Shown piece after piece: positions 11,264-23,221 of a DNA stretch of 64,000 bases. The first letter of the stretch is position 1. Every line of letters starts with the position of its first letter. The notes under the pieces were generated by a model. It saw only the letters and a list, made by a program, of their open reading frames with translations. It did not search any database and was not told the DNA's origin. The DNA comes from Lumnitzera littorea (Eukaryota; Streptophyta; Magnoliopsida; Myrtales; Combretaceae): positions 73,813,077-73,877,076 of the forward strand of contig JAMXBB010000006.1 of the NCBI GenBank assembly GCA_024138015.1, read 5' to 3'. The position numbers were made by a program, and so were the translations under genes.

Positions 11264-14258
11264 TTTAACGCCACAGCTGAAACCAAGTTCAGGTTTGGTT
11301 GCTAATTTTTTTTTTATATATTATTTATTATTATTATTTTATTTATTAGTTAACATAATATATATAAGGTATGTATATCATTAGTTCAAGAGATTTTTTT
11401 GTATTAGTTTTTTTTGTTATATATATCAAGTGTATCATATGATATTATTTTATTTAGGTAGATAATTGTTTAATAGTAGAGATATAGATGTATATATGTG
11501 TATGTGTGCGTGTGTATTAGCTTAGGTATTTTGTAGTATTAAGTTAGTTTCTTAGGATCTCTCATTTATGAAATAATTTTTTGGAAATAAAAATAATAAA
11601 AAACACTTTTTTTTTTTAAAAAAGGATTTTCAGAGAATTTCTTTATAAAATTAAAACACTCAAGAGTTAGGACCCCTTTAGACTTTTTTTGAGCAAACTG
11701 AATTAATTAAAATGTAAATCTGGTTGGTTTTAAAAATTAAAATCAATTAACACATTAAAGTTTTCGGAAAGAATTACGATTATCTGATTTCGACTAGCAG
11801 GTATGTAGGTACCTTCGGGTTGACGTTAAAATTTTTAGGAACTTCGGTTTTTTTTTTTCTTTTGTTTTTTTTTTTTATTTTTCTTAAAAATATTTTAAAA
11901 GGACAATTTTGATGAATAAACCTAATTTTGGAAAATAGATAGTGGTATTCGTTAGGGTTTAATAGGTTAGCCTCCGAATTCAGAACCCTTTGTTTTTTTT
12001 TTTTTCATTTAAATTGAAATCAAAGATTGGTAGCTAAATCATAGTTAATCAATCCAATTGATTACGATTTCTTTTTTTTTTTTTCTCAACTTCAGTTGAG
12101 TGGTAACTCAAAAGTTTTTTTTTTCAAAAGAATTGAAATTGCTCAATTTCTCTACTTGAGAATTAATATTAAATGGGTTAAGGTTTAGTATTAGTTAGAA
12201 AATGAGAAATCTAATTAAATAAGAAATTGAAAATTCAGGCTCGACACCAGGTAAGTAGATCCAACCTATGCTTGGAGTGGATATATTGCTACTTATAACA
12301 CTGTATGCTGTTTGATGCTGTGTTGATTGAATATGGGTATATCTTAGGTGAATTGATGTGTTGATTTTGAATGATAGTAACTATATTCTGGTTAAACTGT
12401 TATGTTGCCATGTTGGGCAATGATTTGTGCTTATGAATGATTGTGCTAACTAGAGAAGTTGAGTGATTGCTAACTCAATCTTTTACGTGTTTACCTAAGT
12501 AAATCCTAAGTGAGATATTAGAATTTCACTAGGGAGAGTTCACAAAACTAAAATCAGCTCACTAGAAGATTGATTGTGCTAATTGATATTCTTGAGTTGC
12601 TATTGTATATCATGGCATGGCATGGCATTTTAGAATGAGGCTTTCAAATGATTATGAAAAAAGCATGGCTTTATAAACTTAGTTTTTGAAAGCATATAGA
12701 TTGTATTGCTTGAACATTGTGACAATTTTGATAGTTAAATTTGGTAGACTATAGTGTGTGGTTTAATTTGGCAGTGTTGTCGCTTTGATTTGGTGAACTA
12801 CAGTATGTAGTCTAATTTTGTAAAGTTAGGGGTCCTACTTCTAAGCAACTCCTTATTGCCCTTTTTGATAATGGTAGACTACATTGTGTAGTCCAATTTG
12901 GTAGGGGTCCTACTCCTAGGCAGCTCTTTATTGCCTTAGGTTCCTAGACATTGTATTTAGATGCTTAGCTATGTCGACTAATTGGAAGAAGTTTGGAGAG
13001 CATAGGATATTGGTACTGATGCATGCCACGTGCATGAGCATAATATGCTGCATTGCTAGTAATAAATGCCTAGTTGGGCGAATGCATATGTGAAGCTGAA
13101 TCTGCTAGTTATGATTGAAATGTTTTAGTTGTGATATATAATATTGTTTATATTGTGTTGCATGTTATCCACTCTTACTCAGCTTCAATAGCTAGGAGGA
13201 TAAAATGTTTTATCCTCAGGTTAATAGCATCGTGAAGGACCCAACGCTAAGGGGGGATATATATACTGAGAGTATAAGTCGGAGTTAGCGACTTTTGTAT
13301 GGAGCTTGTACTAGGTTAGAGATTCTATTACTGTGAAGATGATAAAGGAAAAAGCTGGTTCATGTTTTAATATAAATGTTATATTGTACACATAAGTTGT
13401 AACAAGGAATCCAGTTGAATTTTGATGTAGAAACTCCTTTATTATGTAAACAATATTGTCTTTTGATGAATGAGCAGGATGAGTTAAGTTTTCAATAGGT
13501 ATTTTTGTGTGATGGTAGATCCGGTGTTATGCCGAGATGTGACACAACATTTCAGAATTATTCTTTCTTTTTCATACTATGTATTCTTTGTCTCTTTTAC
13601 CCCTTTTGATATATTTTATGTCACTTAATTGTAAGAATATCCTTTTGTCTTTTTATACATGTAAAGTAGCCCTAATGGACAGGTATATAAGACCTTACTT
13701 GCTTGTACGCAGATGACGAACTAATTAATACTGAAATTATTTACGATTCCTTTGGATAACCTTAGTATTCTCATTATCCTTTAAGTCTCATTTATTCCCT
13801 TTAGCAAATAGTAATGGCGAGTGACCCTTTAGTTTGGACCTTGTGAATCATATCTGGCGAATTGTAGGTCGAGTAGGATCAAGTGGTGCATCATATCCAT
13901 TTGGTAGTTGTTTGGACTTTGTTAGCCTTTTCTTTGCTTGTTTTCAATTTGATTTGTTGTGGTGCTTCTTCGTGTATCCTACCTCGAAGGTGCATTAGCT
14001 TCGCTGGTATCAAAGCATAGTTCCGCAAGGGGGTGTAGTGAAGTTTTAGTTCACTTTACTGTTAGTGGCTATTGTGTTCCCTCCGTAGTTACTATATTGT
14101 GCTTGTGTATAAGTAAGTGTAGTTTCATTATTACTCTGTTTTTCATTACAAAAATAGAGTAAGCTTGTTTCTAGTCTGTTCGAGTGATTTAAAGTTGTTG
14201 GTGAGTTGTTAATCCATTTGAGAAGTACTGTACCATGTCAGATTTGAGTGTTCAAGGT
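11264..14258. repeat. Copy 2 of the 2,995-bp duplication
   Basis: It repeats 8268-11262. This copy runs on into intact-order G1 gag at 14259, so it is the copy in proper continuity with the downstream element, while copy 1 is in continuity with the upstream long LTR. It contains a second G1 LTR 3' part (13545-13994) and a second primer site (14005-14016). Confidence 0.9.
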
Positions 14259-15440
14259 GTTATTGTTGACTAGAGTAGTGGTGCTTAACCTAGTTATGGT
14301 CATAATGGTTGTAACACCCTAAGGTCGGTTGATGACAAACTTGATAAACTTACAAACCTTATTGAGAGTCTAGTCACAACAATGTAAATTAATAGACAAA
14401 AACCCTAAGGTGCACAGTACCATAACCTACAAGAAAATGCATTTGAGAGACACTATGGCTAAGGTAACTGAACTAATTGCCCAGTTTGACTATAGTAAAC
14501 TAGAGGAGTAACAGATCGAGACACTAGACAAAGACTAAAGTTGGAGGAGATTGAGGAAGACGATGAAGAGTTAGCTGTTGACGAGTTTAGGGAGGAAGAA
14601 GAAGAAGCTAACTATTACCTAGCATAGAGACGAGGACACTAAGCTCCTTGAGGGCTAAACAATGTCAAGGTTCAAATTTTGCCCTTTAGTGGAAGTGGAG
14701 ATGCAGACGAATACTTGGAATGGGAAGAGAATGTGGAAAAGGTGTTTGAATGTTATGGGTACATAGATGTTGTCAAAGTTTGACTTGTTGTACTGGAGTT
14801 TATTGGGTATGCTACCATGTGGTAGAAGAATCTAAATGTAGCTAAGGGAAGGGATGGAAGACGATGTGTTGGAACCTAGGATGAGATGAAAAGGTTGTTA
14901 AGAGAAAGATTTGTGCTTGAGAATTACCTGTAAGATATGTTTACAAAGTTGTAGGAGCTTTACCAGGGAAGCCAATTTGTTGATGACTATGTAAGAGAGT
15001 TCCAGATGCTTATAATCCGAGTTAATGTGAAAGAACTAGATGCTTGTACAGTATTGAGGTTCATTTCTAGGCTCAAGTATGAGATTTGCAACATTGTGGA
15101 TGTACAGAGGTTTTATACCTTGGAAGAGGCAATCAAGATATCGCAGAGGCTCAAAAGGCAAAGGAGAAGTGTTTCGAGTTGACTTGAGTCAACATTTTCG
15201 TGAGCCCTAGTATTGCACCAACCTATTCAAGTCGACTTGAGGAGGCCATATAGGGCTAAGGATAGGAATGATCAATTTGATGACAGTTGGGCCAAGTCGG
15301 TCAGTTGGGTCGATTCGAGGTTAGGTTGACCTCGAGGATATAAGAGAAAGGGTAGACCTCTAGACGGAAGATCAGTAAGGAGAAATGCTTTAAATGTTTA
15401 GGCTTTGGACATATGGCTGCTGAGTGTTTGAATTGACACG
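14235..15440 (+). pseudogene. G1 gag (capsid and nucleocapsid) remnant
   Basis: Gag packages element RNA into virus-like particles. The start at 14235 (ATG, then SDLSVQG) is supported by the parallel start in G2 (50279, MLDLSV), and both continue into a DDKLDKLT-type N-terminus. The retrotransposon gag core is readable at about 14660-15180 (EYLEWEENVEKVFECYGY, then DDYVREFQML and YTLEEAIKISQRLKRQ). A zinc knuckle with CX2CX4HX4C spacing (C-F-K-C...H...C) is at 15386-15427. Several stops and frameshifts interrupt it. The first 24 bases also appear in the upstream duplicate (11239-11262). Confidence 0.85.
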
Positions 15441-15540
15441 TCATGGTACTTCGAAGAGATGTAGTGGATAGCACCAATGAGAGCGAGCCCGAGAAGGAAG
15501 AAGATCTAAGAAAACCCAAAGTTGAAGAAGAAGAGGAGAC

Positions 15541-16005
15541 TTGTATCTATGCTGACCAAGGAGAAGCGATGGCCCTAGTCTTGAGATGAGTATTGAGTTT
15601 CTTGCCAAACTCTAAGGAAGACCAGAAGGAGAATCTGTTCCATACTAAGTGTATTGTCAAAGGCTAGTTATGTACGATCATTGCGGATGTAGGAAGTTAT
15701 ACTAATGTCATTGTATAGTCCTTTGTGCAGAGGTTGAGATTGCCAACCTCAAAGCATCTCTAACCTTACAAATTGCACTGGCTTCACGATAAGGGTGTTT
15801 TGCACGTGATTGAATAGGTGACTATGCCATTTAGTGTTGGGAATATGTATAGAGATGAAGTAGTTTGCGATGTTGTCCCTATGGGGCTTTACATCTATTG
15901 CTTAGATGACCTTGGTTGTTTGACCAATGTGTTATTCACAATGGGTATAAGAATACTTATGCCTTTATTAATGATAGAAGAAAGATTGCGTTGCAACCCA
16001 TGACC
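15541..16005 (+). pseudogene. G1 aspartic protease remnant
   Basis: It follows gag on the same strand. The catalytic motif reads DVGSYTNV (aspartate codon at 15686-15688), where related elements usually have D-G/S-G-S, so the residue after the aspartate is altered. Downstream landmarks are PYKLHWLHDKG, VTMPFSVGN and a hydrophobic segment ending in RKIALQP-like sequence before 16000. In-frame TAG codons precede SFVQ and VTMPF. The G2 copy (51541-51851) preserves DRGSCDNVV at the same place. The enzyme would have cleaved the Gag-Pol precursor. Confidence 0.8.
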
Positions 16006-16293
16006 TCGTCCTAAGTAAATGAAACCCATAACTAGCTCACCCAAGCTAGTAAGAAGAAAGCCTTAGTGATGAGCCGAAGAGAGCTTCAAGTTGCTGAAGA
16101 GGTTGAAGAACCTATGTTCTTGTTAGTTAGAAGAATGTTGGAGGTGAGAGCTTTGGAGAATGTTCTAGATGAGATCATGTCATGCTTCGAATAGGAAGAG
16201 TCATAACAGTCCCACCATGTAAACTAACTTAAGATAGAAGTTGAGCTCATAGCTGCTATCGTAGATATAGTTCACTTAAAGTGTGTAAGCTTA
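16006..16293 (+). pseudogene. G1 protease-RT linker region
   Basis: A degenerate plus-strand coding stretch carrying RMLEVRALENVLDEIM-like sequence links protease to RT. It is broken at about 16293 by the next insertion. The pol reading resumes at 19656 with LLNGFFDLFPKELPKGIP, the conserved segment just upstream of RT. Confidence 0.6.
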
Positions 16294-19200
16294 AAACGTC
16301 TGTTTTGACACCTGTTAATAACTAAACCTATGGTAGAGCTTTACAAAATGCTTGTTTTATAAAACTTGCTGTCTAGTACCACAACAGTATTTACATAAAT
16401 GTTTTATATCCAAAGTTATAGTTTATTATAAAGCCATATGTTTGCAGACTATTTACATAAGTTAGAAAATTAGTGGGTGTCTTAAGGAATTTCCAATTAG
16501 TTTCCTCAAAAACTCAAAAAAAAAAAAAAAAAAAAAATCAAATGCCCAGGTTCAGTTGATTCCTCATTCTTCACTTTCCCAAACAGCAGCACACTAACTT
16601 GGGAACGGTGGTATCGAAACATCCTGACCTTACCCAGCACTTGCAAAAGAGCTTATAGGAATGTGAGCACAACTAGCTTAGTAAGTAGGACAGAGTCAGA
16701 AGAGTAGCATATAATCACATGCAAGGTTATTAATGATGATGAAATGCATTGTAATCAATCAAATGAAATATCACACAATGTTATTTGGTCCACTGTGAGG
16801 TTAGAGAAATTACATCTGCTCTAACTCAGATTAAAGAGTTTTATTGCGACTTAAGTCAAACCAAACCTGGGCTTGTACAATGGAGAACACCTTCCTCCTA
16901 TGTCCGCCTTCGAACCATGGCCCCCATCTTTGCCGCGACCTCCTCACTTGCTACTTAATTCGACTAAGGATGGGGAAAGGACCATTTTAGCTATCTTCAT
17001 TGAAGGAAGTCGGTATTTGGCTTAATACTCTTAATTGTTTTCCTTTAGTGGGTGTTATGCATGTCCAGTTTCATTTTAGTCAAATAGAAGTTAGTTTTAA
17101 TTAGGGGTGGCCAAATAAGTTCATATAGTACAGAAACAATGCAAATATGCAGAACAGTACACCAAGGAGTTCAACTCCTATCATAACTGAGTATCATACA
17201 TACATACAGTATGCGTACAGTCAATTAATTACAAACATAGTCAGAAGTACTCTTGGGTCTCCGAAAACTTTAAAAGAATATCTAACAAGCGATGAAGCCA
17301 CAATCCCAACTTACTTGTTTAGACGCTCACTATTGCTGACTCGAATCGTTAACTGTCTTTGTATTGGAAGATTTTATTTACACAAAAGACCCAAATTCAG
17401 TTTTCGTAATAATTACAAAAACATTAGGATTTAATCTAAAATGGTGATATATATATATATATATATATTATTGCCATAATATATGGTCGTATTATCACTA
17501 TATATCGAATTAAGTTATTAATTGTTGATATTGTATGTTATCTATATTATTATGTATTATATATCGTTTCGATTATATCGAAACGTACTTTTAATTTATT
17601 AATTCACATTTTAATTCTGGTAAGGTTACAAAAATATGTACGTTTTAGAAAATAATAAAGTTATAGGTTATATTACTTAAGGTTGTCCAATTTTAACAAA
17701 ATTGGTCTCGTTGGGTTTGTATAGACCTAACGACACGTTTTATGAGTCTTGATTCTAGAGACAACTTTTAACAGGTAATTCAAGTTTTTAATATAGTTAT
17801 AAGTATCTATAGGAATATTATTGTATTATACATAATTTACATTATTAAATTGTATTTACCTAATTTGTCCATATATCTTTATAATATGAGTATTATCCAA
17901 TCTTAATATACCTAAAGTGTATCTTGATAAGAAAATATCCATAAATATAATAAAAATATTAATTTAATCCCAACTGATTAGCAATTATGCACATAGTTTT
18001 TATTTAACTATTTAATTCATTTTAACTTATTATTATTAAAAATATGCCTCGAGTTGTAGTTTAAGCCATTTTATTAGGTAAATTCGTAATAAATAATTCG
18101 GGTCACCAAATAATTCCCTGAAAATTTCTATAGAATCCTAAAAATATAGGGAATTCAGTTATCACTTGATTTTAAGTTTCCGACTTATCGCTTATAATTC
18201 GTATTTACAATTTTACCTCTAAATTATCCTAAATTACTCAATTATGATTCTTTTTATACCAAATAAATTTCATTCTAATCCCACATTGTTATTATTCACT
18301 AGAGATTAGTACATATCCATTTTATCAATTAATTTCATAATTTCCTATTTAATTAATAATTTCAGCCTATTTTTGAGCTATTTTTAGTAAAAAAAAAAAA
18401 TACAGTAAATATTAAAAATATTTAAATCAAATTTTGTGCTACCTAGAAATTATCTATATATCATAGACATCCTATAAAAAAATTTTCAACTAGAAACAAC
18501 ATCATTTACTACATTTATTTTGTAATTTTAATTTTGAATGAACAGTAGATTTCTTAAGAAAGGATATTAAATATTATGAAATTTTCAAAAATAAAAATAT
18601 CGCGTAAAAGCATATTTAAAATAACCTAAGTATGAATTTTTTCAAAATTTTCTAAGTGGATTTGATATTTTTTTACAAATTATGGAAAAACAGGGTAGAG
18701 AATTGACTTTCATGTTCTTGGACTCTCCAGTGGTTGGTTGCGGTTGGATGTGTGTCGGACGGCCTAGACGCGGCATAGATTGGTGGTTGATGGTAGGGTT
18801 CATTGTAAGGTGGTTGTCTGGGTCTAGTACAACTTAGGCATGGTGGTTGCTTTGTTTTTTTCTTTTTCTTTCTAATTTCCCAAGATTTTTTTTCTAATTT
18901 TTTCTTCTAAGTGTTTTTTATTCCAAATTGCTAAACTTCACATATCTGAAGCTCTTGGCCTTTTATAGTGCCTCTAAGTCAGTTAAATAATTAAGTCCCT
19001 AATTATTTTATATTTTTTTCAACTTTCTTTTTAATTTACCTGAGCATGAGGTGCCTAATTGTTAGGAAACTCACTTTTGAATCAGCTATAAAGTCCTAAT
19101 CTCTTGCTACGGAACTTTGTCTAGCAATCTTCAATGCATTTGGTCAATTTTTTTATTAAATAATTACTTAAATATAGATATTATATATTATGACTTAGTT

Positions 19201-19647
19201 ATTTATTTAGTATAAAAGTATATACCTTATGTAAATATCACGCGTAATATATAACTTTACTCATATAATTACGTAATTTAGGGATAATTTAAGGGTATAA
19301 TAATTATTTATACCAGATATACTTATAAAAATACGTGTATGTTCATATAGTAAATTATACTATATTATCTCATTTTATAGCTCAATCAACTTATTTTTAT
19401 GTTCTCGTTGCAATTTGAACTCAATTTTAGGAGTTTTGAGCATTTTGGTACTTTATTGAATAATGTTACTTCTAAGGGTAAAATTGGGATTTTGGGTCAT
19501 TATTTCCAAAATCCAACTTCACTATGTTACTTTATCTAACTTTTCTATCTTAGTTATAAAGTTTGAACTTAATAAGCTAACTTTCCTTAAAGGCTCTAAA
19601 TCTAGGCACAGTTGTCCTAAACTTAATTTTACGGGCTTATAGATTAG
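16294..19647 (-). mobile_element. Long LTR-type insertion in G1 pol
   Basis: About 3.35 kb interrupts G1 pol between the protease linker and RT. Near its right end it carries TTTCTATCTTAG then a TATAAAGTTTGAACT-like block, matching the right part of the D LTR (about 56740-56770). This implies minus orientation. A TATA-like motif on the minus strand (ACTATAAAAGGCC near 18960) fits an LTR promoter. No gag-pol is visible. Its ends are uncertain: AAGCTTA occurs at 16287-16293 and 19648-19654 and may be the flanking duplication, but the sequence just inside does not show the usual TG...CA. It is more diverged from the other copies than they are from each other. Confidence 0.55.
17446..17469. repeat. 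(AT)n microsatellite
   Basis: A perfect AT dinucleotide run within the long LTR-type insertion. Confidence 0.9.
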
Positions 19648-19655
19648 AAGCTTAT

Positions 19656-20560
19656 TAAATGGGTTTTTCGATCTATTTCCTAAAGAATTGCCCAAAGGAA
19701 TACCCTTAATTTGAGGTATAGAGCATTGCATTGATCTATAGCTAGGCGTTGCCCTGCGGAACGGACCTGTATATAGAATGAACCCTAAGTAAGCTATTGA
19801 GCTGAACAGACAAGTAGATGACCTCATGGATTGAGGATATGTGAGGGAGAGCATGAGCCTTTGCATGGTACCAGCTTTGCTCGTTCCAAAGAAAGATGGT
19901 TCATAGTGCATATATATTGACAGCTGAGTAATTAATTGAATTACTATTAGGTATAGATACCCAATACCGAGGCTTGATGACATGTTAGATGAACTTCATG
20001 GTGCTAGGATATTTTTGAAGATTGATTTGCAAAGTGGCTACCACCAAATTCACATGAGACTAGGTGATGAGTAGAAGACTACCTTCAAGACCAAGCATAA
20101 TCCCTACGAATGGTTGGTTATGCCATTCGGACTAATTAATGTGTTAAGCATATGTATGAGGTTAATGAACCATGTGATGTGCTCCCTGATCGAAAAATGT
20201 GTGATCGTGTACTTTGATGACATATTGCTATACAGTATTGACTTGAATAACCATGTTCAACATCTCCAAGCAACATTTGACATTTTGCGAATTGAGAAGT
20301 TATATGGAAATTTAAAGAAGTGTACATTCTGTTAGAATGAAGTGATTTTTCCAGGGTTTGTGGTGTTAGGGGAAGGAATCTACACAAGTGAAGAAATGAT
20401 CCAAGCTGTTTTGGAATAGTTGACACCAAAAAGTGTTACCGAGGTTTGAAGCTTTCATGGCCTAATTTCTTTCTATAGGCAATTTATCAAAAACTTCAGT
20501 ACCATAGCCGTACCCTTGACTGAGCTAACAAAGAAGAATGAAGGATTCATGTGGAACGAT
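19656..20560 (+). pseudogene. G1 reverse transcriptase remnant
   Basis: It copies element RNA to DNA. It opens with FDLFPKELPKGIP. Then come the palm motifs PALLVPKKDGS (about 19880), YPIPRLDDMLDEL, FLKIDLQSGYHQI (about 20015), MPFGLINV, and the catalytic YFDD box at 20210-20221 within VIVYFDDILLYS. Next is a thumb region with FRQFIKNFS-like sequence. Stops are mostly TAG where tryptophan or glutamine is expected, for example 20072-20074 (W in DEWKT) and 20417-20419 (W before LTP). The two aspartates of YFDD are intact but the frame is not. Confidence 0.92.
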
Positions 20561-21010
20561 TGAGTTGAGTAAAGCTTTAGGGCAATCAAGGAGAAGCTTA
20601 CCTTGGTGCTTGTTCTTTTACTACCAGATTTTGACAAGCCCTTCTAATTGGAATGCAATGCATTGAGAGTGAGAATTGGCATTGTCTTGATGCAAGAGCG
20701 ATGACCCGTCATTACCATAGCAAGAAGCTTAGTGGTCCTGCCTTGAACTATTCTATGTAGAAGAAAGAGTTATACTCTCTTTACTGAGCTCTTACTGTTT
20801 GGCAACACTATTTGTTATTACGAAAGTTTGTTATTTATATAAACTATGAGTCTCTAAAGCATCTAGGGAGTTAGAACAAGCTTTTAAAAAGGCAAGCAAG
20901 GTGGTTGGAGTTTATGGAAGGGTTCTCGTACATCATTTGGTATAAGAAAGGAAGCACAAACATGGTCGCCAATGCTTTATCACATTGGCAAACCTTGCTG
21001 ACCACTTTAT
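20561..21010 (+). pseudogene. G1 RNase H remnant
   Basis: It follows RT without a gap. The segment DFDKPF, stop, LECNALRVRIGIVLMQE (about 20630-20697) matches the first RNase H strand of Ty3/gypsy elements. The usual catalytic aspartate in VECDAS is asparagine here (ECNA). It ends with a degenerate ADALS-like block (ANALSHW near 20968), the normal boundary to integrase. Frameshifts occur near 20740-20900. Confidence 0.8.
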
Positions 21011-22230
21011 AGGAAAAATTATTAGGATTCACACTTATTATTGAGCAGTATGCTTATGATCCTCATTTCGGCCCTATTATAGAACAGTGTAGGGATGGAA
21101 TTGTAGTCAAGGGATATTATCTTAAAGATGGTTATTTGTTCAAGGATCGAAGGTTATGTGTACCAAAATGTTCTATGTGTAAGCTGTTGATCAGGTAAGC
21201 TAATAGTGATAGATTATCAAGGCACTTTGGGGAGACCAAGACAACCAATCTGTTGAAGGGGAACTTTTACTGGCTAGGTTTGGCCAAGGATGTCCATAAG
21301 GTAGTTGGTAGTTATGAAGTGTGTAAGTGTGCTAAGGGAAAGAGAGAACCACATAGAGAATGCATGCCTTTGCTGATGGTAACTTTATCTTGGGTTGACC
21401 TCAGCATGGACTTTGTCCTAGGGTTGCCCTAAACATCCAAGGGGAAAGTTTTTATCTTTTTTGTAGTGGACTGCTTCAGTAAGATGATGTACTTTATTCC
21501 ATGCCATCGGACTAATGATGCTTTACATATTATTGATTTGTTTTTGAAGGAGGTTGTTCAACTACATGGGGTACTGAAGATTATTGTCTCAGATCAAGAC
21601 ACAAATTTTTTGAGCTATTTTTGGAAGACTCTTGGGAGAAGAATTGGAATTAAATTGGTATTCAACTCTAATAGCCACCCTTAGATTGATGGTTAGATTG
21701 AAGTGGTAAACAGGACGCTAGGCAATCTACCCAGAGCTGTCATAGGAAAGAACTTAAGGGATTGGGATCTGTGCCTACTAGTTGTGGAGTTCGCATACAA
21801 CCAGATTGTCCATAGCACCACTGGGAAGACCCCATTTGAGTTCATCTATGGCATTAACCTTACTATTCCTTAGATATGATCGATGCCCCAGCAGCTGTTG
21901 AAGAGAGTTAATCCGGAGTTGACCAAGCCTAAGAATTACATGAACTACACCAGTTTATAACCAAGAAGATCGCTAAGTTTAATCAGAAACAACATGGATT
22001 GGTAATTGAAGCTGTTGAACTATCACTTTTTAGCCAGGAGACTTAGTCTGGATCTACCTCAGTTGAGAATGGTTCCCGTACTTAAGACAAAGCAAACTAT
22101 CTCCTCGAGTTGATAGTCCATTTAAGGTCCTGAAGAAAGTTAATTGCAACGCCTACCAGATTGAGTTACTGGTGTGCCTAGGAGCTCAATTATCACTAGG
22201 ACTTACCGAGGTAGAATTGAATTGAAATGA
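21011..22230 (+). pseudogene. G1 integrase remnant
   Basis: It would insert element cDNA into the genome. It has an N-terminal zinc-finger region (RHFG...FYWLG, then YEVCKCAKG, about 21220-21340). The core has D at 21469-21471 (VVDCFSKMMYF), D at 21592-21594 (SDQDTNFLS) and E at 21700-21702 (IEVVNRTLGNL), with 35 residues between the second D and E. It continues with TTGKTPFEFIYG (about 21820) and a decayed C-terminus to about 22230. Two TAG codons at 21682 and 21694 replace glutamines four codons apart. No chromodomain is seen. Confidence 0.92.
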
Positions 22231-23221
22231 GTCCTTTGAGATATTGAAGAAAATTAGAGAGAAATGGTTTACAATCGAACAAGAGTAGTTGACGTGAAGC
22301 TGCTCAGAGGATGTGACTCATCAATGAACACAACATGACTTGATACCTCGCTTGATATGACACATAAGTTAATATTAAGGTCTACCCGCCACTAAGCCTG
22401 AGCTACTCGGCAAGATTAGATAAGAGTGTAAGGGGTATGGACTTGGAGAGGATTGTCTCACAAAAACAGAGTATTTAGTATTAAGATGTAAGTTATCTTC
22501 GGCTTACAAGAGAAAAGGACTATTTATAGAAAGTCCCTAGGGTAGCATTACAAATAAAGAAATTACAAGAAAGTATTTACAAAAAGAGGATTCTTAGTAC
22601 ATATGAAAAGGATAAAAAGGACAACAAACCAAAAATGGAAAAGTAGTTAAATGTTAGACTAGGTGGACAATTGGCAGTGTAGCATTGGTCTCGTACAAAT
22701 ATTCTTTAAGCACAGCAGAAGGAAGGGTCAAAATGTTGCGGTACTAAAGGGGCTAGGGCTAGAGAGATGGTGGCCGAAAGAAAACTACTTGGCTGCTTAA
22801 GTGAGTCTCTCATCATTCGGTAAGAGATTCTTGGTAGCGGTTTGTCAGAGTACTTGGCACAGGGTCCTTGGCAAGGGAATGGTTGGCATCATCACTATTG
22901 AGTGTACAGATCAAAGTATGATAATGTGGGGAGCTTAGGGAATTCAACCACCTTTCTTCGATGTACGGTTTCTCGTCATCAGCAGGTTACTGAGAGAGAA
23001 TTCTTCGGGAGATGGATTGGAGGCCTAGGAGGCGCGTGCGAGTAATGGGACCGTTAATCGGCAGTGTATCAGTTACCTTACAACTATGGTGTCTCCCTTA
23101 CTTTTAATGTATTCGATTTAATTTCTCACCAACCAGTAGAAGAATTTCCTGTAAGTGCCTTAGAGGAAGGAGAAGAGGTCACTCTAGATTCGAGGGCAAA
23201 TCTTTCCAACCCCTAAGCAGA
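22231..23221. other. G1 3' noncoding region, possibly with an embedded LTR fragment
   Basis: No coding domain is visible. The minus strand near 22520-22535 has TTTCTATAAATAGTCC followed by TTGTAAGCCGAAG-like sequence, which resembles the transcription start region of an LTR. No boundaries can be set. The stretch just before the 3' LTR (23200-23221) does not contain a clean purine tract. Confidence 0.4.

Noticed and set aside
20136..20429. 97-codon minus-strand ORF
   Set aside because: Shadow of the G1 reverse transcriptase on the opposite strand, which carries the YFDD box.
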